Positions 1-5,412 are shown, counted from the stretch's first letter. The stretch is 6,827 bases of DNA from Pseudomonadota bacterium (GCA_029549705.1 JAKPIR010000415.1:1-6827); one strand, 5' to 3'. The notes: generated by a model from the sequence alone, not told the origin. Numbers and translations are program-made.

Positions 1-196
1 AGAAAAAGACCAAAGAGGCAACGCGAAGGCGACTACTGAAGGCGCGGCAAGTTATCAAACCAGCAAAACTAAAGTGTTTGCTGCCGGGGATGTACGCCGC
101 GGTCAATCGTTGGTGGTATGGGCCATCCGCGAAGGACGGCAAGCCGCGCAGGCGATAGATACGTTTTTAATGGGTTCTTCTGTATTGCCGCGCTAA
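1..196 (+). CDS. gltD: Glutamate synthase (NADPH) small subunit, C-terminal end (partial)
   Basis: This is the last 64 codons of an open frame that enters from the left edge, read from base 2 and ending at TAA 194-196. GltD is the FAD/Fe-S subunit of GOGAT; it oxidises NADPH and passes electrons to GltB to make glutamate from glutamine and 2-oxoglutarate in the cytoplasm. The visible tail has the C-terminal pyridine-nucleotide-disulfide oxidoreductase signature VFAAGDVRRGQSLVVWAIRE followed by GRQAAQAID and ends FLMGSSVLPR, which is the usual GltD end. A hairpin terminator follows 26 bases after the stop, so hemE is probably transcribed separately although gltD-hemE order is common in betaproteobacteria. 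The 5' part lies outside the window. Confidence 0.95.
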   Translation, partial: EKDQRGNAKATTEGAASYQTSKTKVFAAGDVRRGQSLVVWAIREGRQAAQAIDTFLMGSSVLPR

Positions 197-222
197 GTAG
201 CGTTAATTCTAGTAAAATAGCT

Positions 223-256
223 GGGGATGCACATGAAGTGCATCCCCAAATTTTTT
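223..256 (+). terminator. Rho-independent terminator after gltD
   Basis: A perfect 10-bp stem GGGGATGCAC (223-232) / GTGCATCCCC (238-247) with loop ATGAA is followed by AAATTTTTT (248-256). It ends only 10 bases before the hemE ATG. A -10-like TAAAAT at 213-218 lies upstream, so if hemE starts there the hairpin would be at the very 5' end of its mRNA. Confidence 0.88.
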
Positions 257-266
257 GAGTAAGTTC

Positions 267-1331
267 ATGACAACATTACAAAACGACAATTTCCTCCGTG
301 CGCTCAGCCGCCTACCAACCGATTACACCCCTGTGTGGATGATGCGCCAAGCGGGGCGCTATTTACCAGAGTATCGTGAAACGCGTAAAAATGCGGGAAG
401 CTTTTTACAACTCTGTAAAAATGCGCAGTTTGCAACGGATGTGACGTTGCAGCCGCTAGACCGCTATCCACTGTTAGATGCGGCGATTTTATTTTCAGAT
501 ATCCTTACCGTACCCGATGCAATGGGCTTAGGACTCTATTTTGAAGAGGGCGAAGGCCCAAAATTTGAGCGCACTTTGCAGCTAGAAGCGGATATTCAAA
601 AACTCACCACGCCTGATATGGCAAAGCTCCAATATGTGTTTGATGCGGTTTCAAGCATTCGTAAAGCGCTCAATGGCCGCGTACCCTTAATTGGCTTTTC
701 TGGTAGCCCTTGGACGCTTGCCACCTATATGGTGGAAGGCAAAGGCGGTACGGATTTTTTAAATACTAAAAAAATGGCTTATGCACGTCCAGATTTATTG
801 CACCATATTTTAGAAACTACCGCGCAAACGGTCATTCAATATCTTAACGCGCAAATTGCCGCAGGCGCACAGGCCGTCATGATATTTGACTCATGGGGCG
901 GCGCACTTTCACACAATGCATATACTGAATTTTCACTCAACTACATGCAAAAAATTGTGGCTGGCCTAACCAAAAATGCGGAAGGCCAAAAAGTACCGAG
1001 CATTGTGTTTACCAAAGGTGGTGCATTATGGCTTGAAGCGCAAGCCGAAATCGGCGCTGATGCACTGGGCTTGGATTGGGCTGTGGATATTGGCAGCGCA
1101 CGCCAACGTGTGGGCCATAAGGTCGCCCTGCAAGGCAATTTAGACCCTGCCATTCTGCTCAGTACGCCAGAAGCGATTGAAAAAGAAGTGGCTAGCGTGT
1201 TAGCAAGCTACGGTAAAGGTAGTGGGCATGTGTTTAATTTAGGTCACGGCATTACGCAGTGGACGCCACCAGAAAACGCAGCATGTATGCTGAATGCGGT
1301 CAGAGCGTTGAGCAGGCAATATCACGCCTAA
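267..1331 (+). CDS. hemE: Uroporphyrinogen decarboxylase
   Basis: The 354-residue product, the usual HemE length, removes the four acetate carboxyl groups of uroporphyrinogen III to give coproporphyrinogen III in cytoplasmic heme synthesis. Both family signatures are present: PVWMMRQAGRYLPEYR (residues 22-37, with substrate-binding R27 and R31) and GFSGSPWTLATYM (143-155, with Y154). D78 in LFSDILTVPD matches the catalytic Asp, and H327 in NLGHGI matches the conserved C-terminal His. ATG 267 is chosen because the protein then begins like other HemE proteins; an in-frame TTG at 255 adds four residues but sits inside the U-tract of the gltD terminator. The Shine-Dalgarno is weak. The gene stands alone, downstream of gltD, and is followed by a degenerate copy of its own 3' end. 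Confidence 0.97.
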   Translation: MTTLQNDNFLRALSRLPTDYTPVWMMRQAGRYLPEYRETRKNAGSFLQLCKNAQFATDVTLQPLDRYPLLDAAILFSDILTVPDAMGLGLYFEEGEGPKFERTLQLEADIQKLTTPDMAKLQYVFDAVSSIRKALNGRVPLIGFSGSPWTLATYMVEGKGGTDFLNTKKMAYARPDLLHHILETTAQTVIQYLNAQIAAGAQAVMIFDSWGGALSHNAYTEFSLNYMQKIVAGLTKNAEGQKVPSIVFTKGGALWLEAQAEIGADALGLDWAVDIGSARQRVGHKVALQGNLDPAILLSTPEAIEKEVASVLASYGKGSGHVFNLGHGITQWTPPENAACMLNAVRALSRQYHA

Positions 1332-1391
1332 ATTGATCTGAATTACACATGTAAGTTTTAGTGAAGACTAACCTTTAGGTTATGTCGGAGC

Positions 1392-1451
1392 TAAAACGCC
1401 GCTGCCATGCCGGAGGCGGTCAGACGACATAGTCAGCAATATCATCAGTCA
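1392..1451 (+). pseudogene. Remnant of a second hemE 3' end
   Basis: Bases 1393-1444 align without gaps to hemE 1273-1324, at an offset of exactly 120 bases and therefore in the same frame. I count 35 of 52 identical bases, including the shared blocks AAAACGC, GCGGTCAGA and GCAATATCA. Read in that frame the copy gives NAAAMPEAVRRHSQQYHQ, against the true HemE end NAACMLNAVRALSRQYHA (11 of the first 17 residues identical). The codon before it is TAA (1392-1394), where hemE has GAA (Glu). Possible further similarity upstream (TTTAGGT near 1374-1380, against the hemE NLGHG region) is too gapped to rely on. The sequence is not a working gene. It is either an old tandem duplication or the tail of an ancestral hemE left after recombination brought in the present copy. 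Confidence 0.7.
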
Positions 1452-1485
1452 ATAAAAAAGCCCGAAATAATCGGGCTTTTTTATT
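1451..1485. terminator. Bidirectional terminator between hemE and the cytochrome b561 gene
   Basis: The stem is AATAAAAAAGCCCGA (1451-1465) / TCGGGCTTTTTTATT (1471-1485) with loop AATAA. The A-tract on one arm and T-tract on the other let it serve the plus-strand hemE transcript and the convergent minus-strand gene, whose stop lies just beyond at 1497. Confidence 0.9.
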
Positions 1486-1496
1486 AAGGGTTTATT

Positions 1497-2096
1497 TTAT
1501 TTCAGCGTCATACGTTTCATCGTATCATCTTTATCAATGAACTTATGTTTTAATGCCCCTGCAACGTGCAAGCCAATCACAAGCAAAAATACAATACCGA
1601 CAATTTCGTGCACTTCTTTAAATAATTCTCTGATGTCTTTATTGTCTAACCCCTCGATGAAGTCAATACCAAACCACATCAGGCCATATTTACTGTTGAT
1701 AGCCATAATCAGGCCACTCAAAGGTACGGCAATCATTAACAGGTAGAGTACATGATGTGTGCCAGTGGCTAGCTTGCGCTCCCATGCTTTGTATGAGGCT
1801 AGCAAAGCGGGTGGACGGTGCGTAATGCGCCACACTAGGCGCAAAGCGATTAAAGCCAGCAAGGTAACACCAATGGATTTATGCAGATTAAAGTAAAAAG
1901 TTCTGGGGCTGGCTTCTTGGGCTAAATTCCAGGTGTATATGCCTAAATCAAACAGATCGAAGCCCAATTGCTTGGGCGCATCTTTCGGAAGCTCGCTCAT
2001 AAACCAGCCGAGCGCAAACATGCCAAAAACAACAAGCGCAATGAGCCAGTGTAGAATAACAGCAACTTTAGTATAACGTGTTGAAACTTGATTCAT
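1497..2096 (-). CDS. Cytochrome b561 family membrane protein
   Basis: This is a 199-residue, four-helix inner-membrane di-heme cytochrome of the bacterial CybB type, which exchanges electrons between quinol and periplasmic or membrane partners. Hydrophobic segments lie at about 11-32, 72-92, 114-133 and 161-183. Candidate heme-ligand histidines are H16 (ILHWLIAL), H72 (NLHKSIG), H163 (EVHEIVG) and H177 (IGLHVAGALKH). The 14-residue gap between the last two is typical of the family. The loop between the first two histidines is about 20 residues longer than in E. coli CybB, as I remember it, and holds a polar stretch (residues 34-66). An AGGA sequence sits 7 bases before the ATG. The gene is divergent from the metallo-beta-lactamase lipoprotein gene and shares a 107-base control region with it. 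The electron donor and acceptor cannot be told from sequence. Confidence 0.92.
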   Translation of the reverse strand: MNQVSTRYTKVAVILHWLIALVVFGMFALGWFMSELPKDAPKQLGFDLFDLGIYTWNLAQEASPRTFYFNLHKSIGVTLLALIALRLVWRITHRPPALLASYKAWERKLATGTHHVLYLLMIAVPLSGLIMAINSKYGLMWFGIDFIEGLDNKDIRELFKEVHEIVGIVFLLVIGLHVAGALKHKFIDKDDTMKRMTLK

Positions 2097-2127
2097 TGTA
2101 GTATCCTGAAGGTAATATATTTCAATG

Positions 2128-2143
2128 TGTGACAGCGGTCACA
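2128..2143. promoter_or_regulatory. CRP/FNR-family operator-like palindrome
   Basis: TGTGACAGCGGTCACA is a perfect inverted repeat and fits TGTGA-N6-TCACA, the consensus of E. coli CRP and related regulators. It lies between two divergent genes, 31 bases from the cytochrome b561 start and 60 bases from the lipoprotein start. No promoter hexamers place it clearly at -41.5 or -61.5 for either gene, so activation versus repression is open. The regulator in this organism is inferred only at family level. Confidence 0.6.
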
Positions 2144-2203
2144 GCGAATGATTGCATAAAAGCGCACCATTTTAATCGGTTAAATCTAATTAAGGAATAA
2201 TTC

Positions 2204-3145
2204 ATGCGAAATCTAATGATAATCATGAGTATGTTGGTATTTGTGGGTTGTGCACATTCGCAGCCAGATGCAACATCACCGATAAAACAGGCTGATTTTA
2301 CGGTAGAAAAAGTGGGCGATGGAATTTACGTGCATCACGGCGCGCACCTTGATATTGATGCGGGCTACCAAGGTGATATTTGTAATTTGAGTTTTGTTGT
2401 AGGTAGCCGTGGCGTTGCTGTGATTGATACGGGCGGTAGCCTTAAAGTAGGCCAACAATTACGCGAAGCAATACGCAAAATCACGCCATTACCTGTGCTG
2501 TATGTCATCAATACGCATGTGCATCCAGACCATATATACGGCAACGCTGCATTTTTAGCCGATAAGCCACAATTTATTGGCCATGAAAAATTAGCCAATG
2601 CCATGGCCACGCGTGAAGAGCAGTATGCAAAGCTCAATCTGCGATTACTCGGGGATGAAGCTAAAGGCAGTGTGCTGGTGAAACCAACCATGGCGGTCAA
2701 GACCACGCTTGAAATCGATTTGGGCGACCGAAAGCTACAATTGACTGCGCACCCAGTCGCCCATACCAATACCGATGTTTCGCTGGCTGATAGCAAAACC
2801 AACACCTTATTTGCGGGGGATTTATTGTTTATTGAACGCACGCCCGTAATTGAGAGCGATATTAAAGGGTTAATTGCAGCACTTGAACAATTTAAAACAG
2901 GCCAGTTTACACAAGTCGTCCCGGGCCACGGACCTGTAGCCAAAGATTGGCAAGCCGCGATTGATAACGCCTTGCGCTATTTAAATACATTACTGGCTGA
3001 TATTCGCACCAGCATCAAAAAGGGAGAAAGCATGGAAGCCACCATGAACACTGCGGCCGCCAGTGAAAAAGAAAAATGGGTGTTGTTTGATATTGCCAAT
3101 CGGCGCAACGTGAATATTCTCTACCCCGCGCTTGAGTGGGAATAA
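2204..3145 (+). CDS. Metallo-beta-lactamase-fold zinc hydrolase, periplasmic lipoprotein (quinoprotein relay / SoxH-like type)
   Basis: The 313-residue protein has an N-terminal lipoprotein signal ending at FVG-C16, with Ala next to the Cys, so an outer-membrane periplasmic lipoprotein is likely. The metallo-beta-lactamase zinc site is complete: THVHPDH (H105, H107, D109, H110), H187 in VAHTNTD, D206 in FAGDLLF and H242 in VPGHGP. The layout, with a GIYVHHGAH start (40-48) and DICNLSFVVG (58-67), resembles SoxH-related hydrolases found with PQQ-dependent dehydrogenase gene sets in methylotrophs ('quinoprotein relay system zinc metallohydrolase'); this family match is from memory. The substrate is unknown. 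AAGGA lies 7 bases before the ATG. No quinoprotein, cytochrome c or ABC partner is in the window; the nearest redox gene is the divergent cytochrome b561. A plain glyoxalase-like hydrolase is the alternative. Confidence 0.85.
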   Translation: MRNLMIIMSMLVFVGCAHSQPDATSPIKQADFTVEKVGDGIYVHHGAHLDIDAGYQGDICNLSFVVGSRGVAVIDTGGSLKVGQQLREAIRKITPLPVLYVINTHVHPDHIYGNAAFLADKPQFIGHEKLANAMATREEQYAKLNLRLLGDEAKGSVLVKPTMAVKTTLEIDLGDRKLQLTAHPVAHTNTDVSLADSKTNTLFAGDLLFIERTPVIESDIKGLIAALEQFKTGQFTQVVPGHGPVAKDWQAAIDNALRYLNTLLADIRTSIKKGESMEATMNTAAASEKEKWVLFDIANRRNVNILYPALEWE

Positions 3146-3168
3146 CGCCAATAAAAATTGGGCGTTTT
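3144..3168 (+). terminator. Terminator after the metallo-beta-lactamase lipoprotein gene
   Basis: AACGCCAAT (3144-3152) pairs with ATTGGGCGTT (3157-3166) with one bulged base and an AAAA loop, ending in TTTT. It overlaps the last two bases of the stop codon. Confidence 0.65.
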
Positions 3169-3196
3169 AATGTATTTTTACGCACAACCTTTTTTG

Positions 3197-3244
3197 ATGC
3201 TCTGGAAGCCTTATAAATAAAGGCTTCCAGAGCATTTATTTTTT
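3197..3244 (+). repeat. Perfect 16-bp palindrome with T-tract; copy 1 of a dispersed palindromic repeat
   Basis: ATGCTCTGGAAGCCTT (3197-3212) pairs perfectly with AAGGCTTCCAGAGCAT (3220-3235) across the loop ATAAATA. TTTATTTTTT follows, so it can act as a second plus-strand terminator before the convergent DoxX gene. Its core recurs at 6274-6301: 28 bases from GCTCTG through AAGGCTT with one mismatch. In reverse complement its outer flank reads CAGAGCATCAAAAAAGGTT, closely matching CAGAGCAGCTCAAAAGGTTT beyond copy 2. Shared flanks as well as core mark it as one member of a repeat family rather than a chance terminator. Confidence 0.8.
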
Positions 3245-3274
3245 CACGAGAGAATTTAAGCGTGCTTTGAAGAT

Positions 3275-3655
3275 TTATTTGCTGCGATTATCCAAGCTAC
3301 ATGCAGTTTGTGGGTGACTACTTAACAGCAACATACCACCAGCAATACCTAAGTATAAGAAAAACACATCTGGAATCATTCTACCCAATACAATCGCTAA
3401 AAATAGCGCTAATACCATCAAGGTCAGTGCCGCTATTCTAGTTCTAAAACCAATTAATAGTGCCAAGCCCCCTAAAAGTTGTACTAGAATAAGTAGCGGT
3501 GCAAAAATTGCAGGCAAGCCAAATTGACCAAGGGTCATTTGATATTGTAAATAGCCGTCAGGCTGGCTGGTAATAGACACCAACTTTAGTACAACAATCC
3601 CTAGAAAAACTAAAGCCAACATAATACGTGCTATGGCAGTTTGATAATTGTGCAT
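3275..3655 (-). CDS. DoxX family membrane protein
   Basis: This 126-residue, mostly hydrophobic protein has four likely membrane helices at about 5-28, 47-69, 72-92 and 95-112. It matches the small DoxX/DoxD-like family: an Arg in the first helix (R10 in AIARIMLALVFL), a KL pair at its end (24-25), the GLALLIGFRTR block (63-73) between helices two and three, and a short polar tail ending SLDNRSK. Related proteins are inner-membrane subunits or accessory proteins in thiosulfate:quinone oxidoreductases and redox-stress responses, but most members, including this one, have no assigned reaction. AAGG sits 8 bases before the ATG. It is divergent from the acetyltransferase gene and runs towards the palindrome at 3197-3244. 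Confidence 0.85.
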   Translation of the reverse strand: MHNYQTAIARIMLALVFLGIVVLKLVSITSQPDGYLQYQMTLGQFGLPAIFAPLLILVQLLGGLALLIGFRTRIAALTLMVLALFLAIVLGRMIPDVFFLYLGIAGGMLLLSSHPQTACSLDNRSK

Positions 3656-3694
3656 GATTAAACCTTAAAAAGTGAACGTAAAAAGATAGCCTGC

Positions 3695-3723
3695 ATAATG
3701 CACCGAACAATACATTTTCGCAA
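3695..3723 (-). promoter_or_regulatory. Possible sigma-70 promoter for the DoxX gene
   Basis: On the minus strand TTGCGA (3723-3718) and CATTAT (3700-3695) are spaced by 17 bases. The -10 overlaps a small palindrome TGCATAATGCA (3692-3702) in the shared control region with the divergent acetyltransferase gene. The hexamers match the consensus only moderately. Confidence 0.4.
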
Positions 3724-3734
3724 CTGTAACTAAC

Positions 3735-4220
3735 ATGAAAACTTGGCAACAAATCGCAACTATTTCACCTTCGACTTTGGCTGGCGTGCCAGATACGGCA
3801 TCGAAAATCAGTATTTTTCAAGTGACGTGGCAAGAAGCGCAACAAGCGTTACAGGCCGTGAGAATCCCAGTTTTTGTGGTAGAGCAGTCAGTTAGCCCAG
3901 CGTTTGAATGGGATGAAATAGACGCGTACGCCGTGCATTTATTGGCCATGCATCACGCACAGCCCATTGCCTGCTTGCGAATTATTGAATATCAAAAAAT
4001 CGGCCGAATGGCCGTGCTAAAAGAATGGCGCAATAAAGGCTTGGGTAAGGCGTTGCTCAATGAGGCAATTCGCATTTGCCGCGCTCAGGGCAGCGCCTAT
4101 ATTCGCCTATCAGCCCAAACGCACGCGCTACCGTTTTACCAAAAGGCGGGCTTCAGGCAGACGAGTGAGGAATATACCGATGTGCATATTCCGCACGTGG
4201 ATATGCAACTTGATTTATAA
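3735..4220 (+). CDS. GNAT family N-acetyltransferase (ElaA/YjcF-like)
   Basis: The 161-residue product carries a GNAT fold expected to move an acetyl group from acetyl-CoA to an unknown amine. The family pattern is clear: RIPVFVVEQSVSP (43-55), EWDEIDAYAVHLLA (58-71), IGRMAVLKEWRNKGLGKALL (89-108) with the acetyl-CoA pyrophosphate loop R99-N-K-G-L-G104, then LSAQTHALPFYQKAGF (125-140) with the candidate general-acid Y135, and IPHVDM near the end. The first 27 residues extend beyond the usual start near FQVTWQEAQ. No Shine-Dalgarno precedes ATG 3735, so the real start could be a downstream GTG (for example codon 18), but no later ATG exists before the domain. The gene stands between the divergent DoxX gene and the Fae-like gene. 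Confidence 0.9.
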   Translation: MKTWQQIATISPSTLAGVPDTASKISIFQVTWQEAQQALQAVRIPVFVVEQSVSPAFEWDEIDAYAVHLLAMHHAQPIACLRIIEYQKIGRMAVLKEWRNKGLGKALLNEAIRICRAQGSAYIRLSAQTHALPFYQKAGFRQTSEEYTDVHIPHVDMQLDL

Positions 4221-4226
4221 ATAGTT

Positions 4227-4235
4227 TGCTAAAAT
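4227..4235 (+). promoter_or_regulatory. Extended -10 promoter for the Fae-like gene
   Basis: TGCTAAAAT is an extended -10 (TG-n-TAAAAT) lying 47 bases upstream of the Fae-like ATG and 6 bases after the acetyltransferase stop. No good -35 is visible at the right distance. It implies a short 5' leader of about 40 bases. Confidence 0.5.
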
Positions 4236-4282
4236 AACGCCTTATGTTCTTAACCAATTTTTAACAACGCAAAGAGAAAATC

Positions 4283-4834
4283 ATGTCAAAAATCATTTTT
4301 AAAGCTGGTGAAGCCACCGTTTATTCAGAAGGTAAAGATGTTACCGCAGCAATGCCAGAAATTTTAATCGGCGCGGTGGATGGCCCTGTTGGCCAAGCTT
4401 TTGCAAACCTAATGGCACAAAGCAAAGGCCACACCGCAATGTTTGCCGTACGCGACATTAACCAACTGGTGCGCCCAGTGTGCATGACTGTACCAAAAGT
4501 TACCTTGAAAGGCAGTACGGATGTGGGCTTGTTTGGGGGTGTGGTGCAAGCAGCTACTGCGGACGCAATTTTAGATTGCGTCATCGAAGGCATTATCCCG
4601 AAAGATCAGGTCAATGATTTGTGTATTATCAGCTTGGTATGGATAGACCCAGGCTGTATTCCGCTAGAAAAAGAAGGCAAGCTCGATAAAGCCGACATGT
4701 ACAAAAATAATTATGACGCGACTAAATTAGCCATTAAACGTGCTTTGAATAATGAGCCTAGCATTGATGAACTGATTGCAAACCGCAAAAAAATCAAACA
4801 CTGCATGTGGGAAGAAAGCTGGGGCGAGATTTAA
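4283..4834 (+). CDS. Formaldehyde-activating enzyme (Fae) family paralogue lacking the catalytic His
   Basis: This 183-residue protein is a member of the Fae family, whose characterised member condenses formaldehyde with tetrahydromethanopterin in methylotrophs. Family landmarks are GEATVYSEGKDV (9-20), EILIGAVDGPVGQAFANLMA (26-45), EGIIP and NNYDATKLAIKRALNNEP. In Methylobacterium extorquens Fae, recalled from memory, the catalytic H22 lies seven residues (inclusive) before the end of HIDLIIG; here the equivalent segment is MPEILIG, giving M24. The protein also has about nine extra residues (PLEKEGKLD region) and a longer end (HCMWEESWGEI) than classical Fae of about 170 residues. It is therefore more likely a Fae2/Fae3-like paralogue, perhaps binding pterin or formaldehyde without catalysis, than the main enzyme. 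A weak AAAGAG site lies before the ATG. The gene appears monocistronic, and no terminator is visible after it. Confidence 0.9.
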   Translation: MSKIIFKAGEATVYSEGKDVTAAMPEILIGAVDGPVGQAFANLMAQSKGHTAMFAVRDINQLVRPVCMTVPKVTLKGSTDVGLFGGVVQAATADAILDCVIEGIIPKDQVNDLCIISLVWIDPGCIPLEKEGKLDKADMYKNNYDATKLAIKRALNNEPSIDELIANRKKIKHCMWEESWGEI

Positions 4835-4930
4835 TTTTTTACATCAATTTACGCCAACATCACAACATAGTTCTACATAAGCCATCTTAGTTTTGTTATG
4901 ATAAACCATCACACAAAATTCGGAGGGTGT

Positions 4931-5161
4931 ATGGCTGAACATAATGTATGTAAAGAGGCCTTTGATCGGCTTTGTGATGAAGTGAACACCGATAAAAAAT
5001 CGGCAATTAACCCTGATGATTATTGGTTGTTTGAGTTGGGCTTTCGGTCTGCCATTGAAGAACTGCTGGCAATTGCCGATGCAGGTGAGCAGGCAAGAAA
5101 GTTTGTCTCGCCACGATTTCAAATGCTGGCAGATAAAATATTAAGCTCAAGACTGCACTAA
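4931..5161 (+). CDS. Hypothetical protein, 76 residues
   Basis: I do not recognise a family. The start at ATG 4931 is chosen because GGAGGG (4922-4927) lies directly before it; an in-frame ATG at 4898 lacks a ribosome site. The protein is soluble and rich in acidic residues, with two likely helices: roughly 5-18 (VCKEAFDRLCDEV) and 36-49 (FELGFRSAIEELLA), and a third near the C-terminus (MLADKILSS). It has two Cys (C7 and C15) and no signal peptide or membrane segment. Its stop codon overlaps the stem of a strong terminator, and a -10-like TATGAT lies at 4897-4902, so it is probably its own transcription unit. Confidence 0.72.
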   Translation: MAEHNVCKEAFDRLCDEVNTDKKSAINPDDYWLFELGFRSAIEELLAIADAGEQARKFVSPRFQMLADKILSSRLH

Positions 5162-5186
5162 AAAAAGCGGCATTTGCCGCTTTTTT
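5161..5186. terminator. Bidirectional terminator
   Basis: AAAAAAGCGGC (5161-5171) pairs with GCCGCTTTTTT (5176-5186) across loop ATTT. It serves the 76-residue gene on the plus strand and, with the T-run on the other strand, the small membrane-protein gene on the minus strand. Confidence 0.92.
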
Positions 5187-5212
5187 ATTTTTATCACAAG
5201 AAAACTCAGGCG

Positions 5213-5311
5213 TTATTTAGTGTGTTTTGCAAAAGTATACAAAATCAGGCCAATTGCCACCACAATGCCTATAAATGTGTAAATGCCTTGCCATCCTTGA
5301 AAAAGCATCAT
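5213..5311 (-). CDS. Small single-pass membrane protein, 31-32 residues
   Basis: On the minus strand a strong AAGGAG (5320-5315) is followed by two adjacent ATG codons (5311-5309 and 5308-5306). The second has the better spacing, 6 bases, giving 31 residues; the first gives 32. The peptide begins MMLFQGWQGIYTFIGI, continues through an unbroken hydrophobic stretch (about residues 10-28) and ends in a basic tail, AKHTK, before TAA 5215-5213. This is the pattern of a single-helix inner-membrane protein with its basic end in the cytoplasm. A terminator follows on the same strand at 5186-5161, and a perfect FNR/ANR box with a -10-like TATTAT lies upstream, so it has the parts of a complete gene. 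I do not recognise the family. By size and likely oxygen control it could be an accessory subunit of a respiratory complex, which is inference only. Confidence 0.7.
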   Translation of the reverse strand: MMLFQGWQGIYTFIGIVVAIGLILYTFAKHTK

Positions 5312-5372
5312 TGTCTCCTTTTTAGACGATTTAAAAACACAGGGTTGATAAAAAGTATGACTAACGCAAATG

Positions 5373-5412
5373 ATAATATTTTTGACGCACGTAATATGTT
5401 GATATAAATCAA
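5373..5412 (-). promoter_or_regulatory. FNR/ANR box with -10 element (candidate anaerobic promoter)
   Basis: TTGATATAAATCAA (5399-5412) is a perfect TTGAT-N4-ATCAA site, the consensus for FNR/ANR oxygen-sensing regulators. On the minus strand TATTAT (5378-5373) lies with its centre 30 bases from the box centre; class II activated promoters have about 32, so the box could activate the small membrane-protein gene. On the plus strand the nearest -10-like TATTAG (5424-5429) is only 21 bases away, so for the DUF1993 gene the box would rather cover the -35 region and repress. The regulator itself is not in the window. Confidence 0.6.

Noticed and set aside
941..1153. Minus-strand open frame inside hemE
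   Set aside because: It is antisense to conserved hemE sequence with no start signals.
1355..1434. Structured small RNA behind hemE (TATGTCG/CGACATA outer stem, GTTTTAG/CTAAAAC alternative pairing, inner CGCC/GGCG)
   Set aside because: The outer stem encloses a segment that is explained by its in-frame match to the hemE 3' end, the pairings exclude one another, and there is no promoter; I keep the fossil-gene reading.
2365..2943. Long minus-strand open frame (192 codons) opposite the metallo-beta-lactamase lipoprotein gene
   Set aside because: It lies wholly inside a gene with complete zinc-site motifs, has no ribosome site and its translation resembles no family; it is a shadow of the codon usage on the other strand.
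4844..5122. Minus-strand open frame of 92 codons
   Set aside because: It is antisense to the 76-residue gene, which has GGAGGG before its ATG and a terminator at its end; the antisense frame has neither.
5174..5407. Plus-strand open frame of 77 codons
   Set aside because: It starts inside a terminator stem, has no Shine-Dalgarno, and overlaps the better-supported small membrane-protein gene on the minus strand and the FNR box region.
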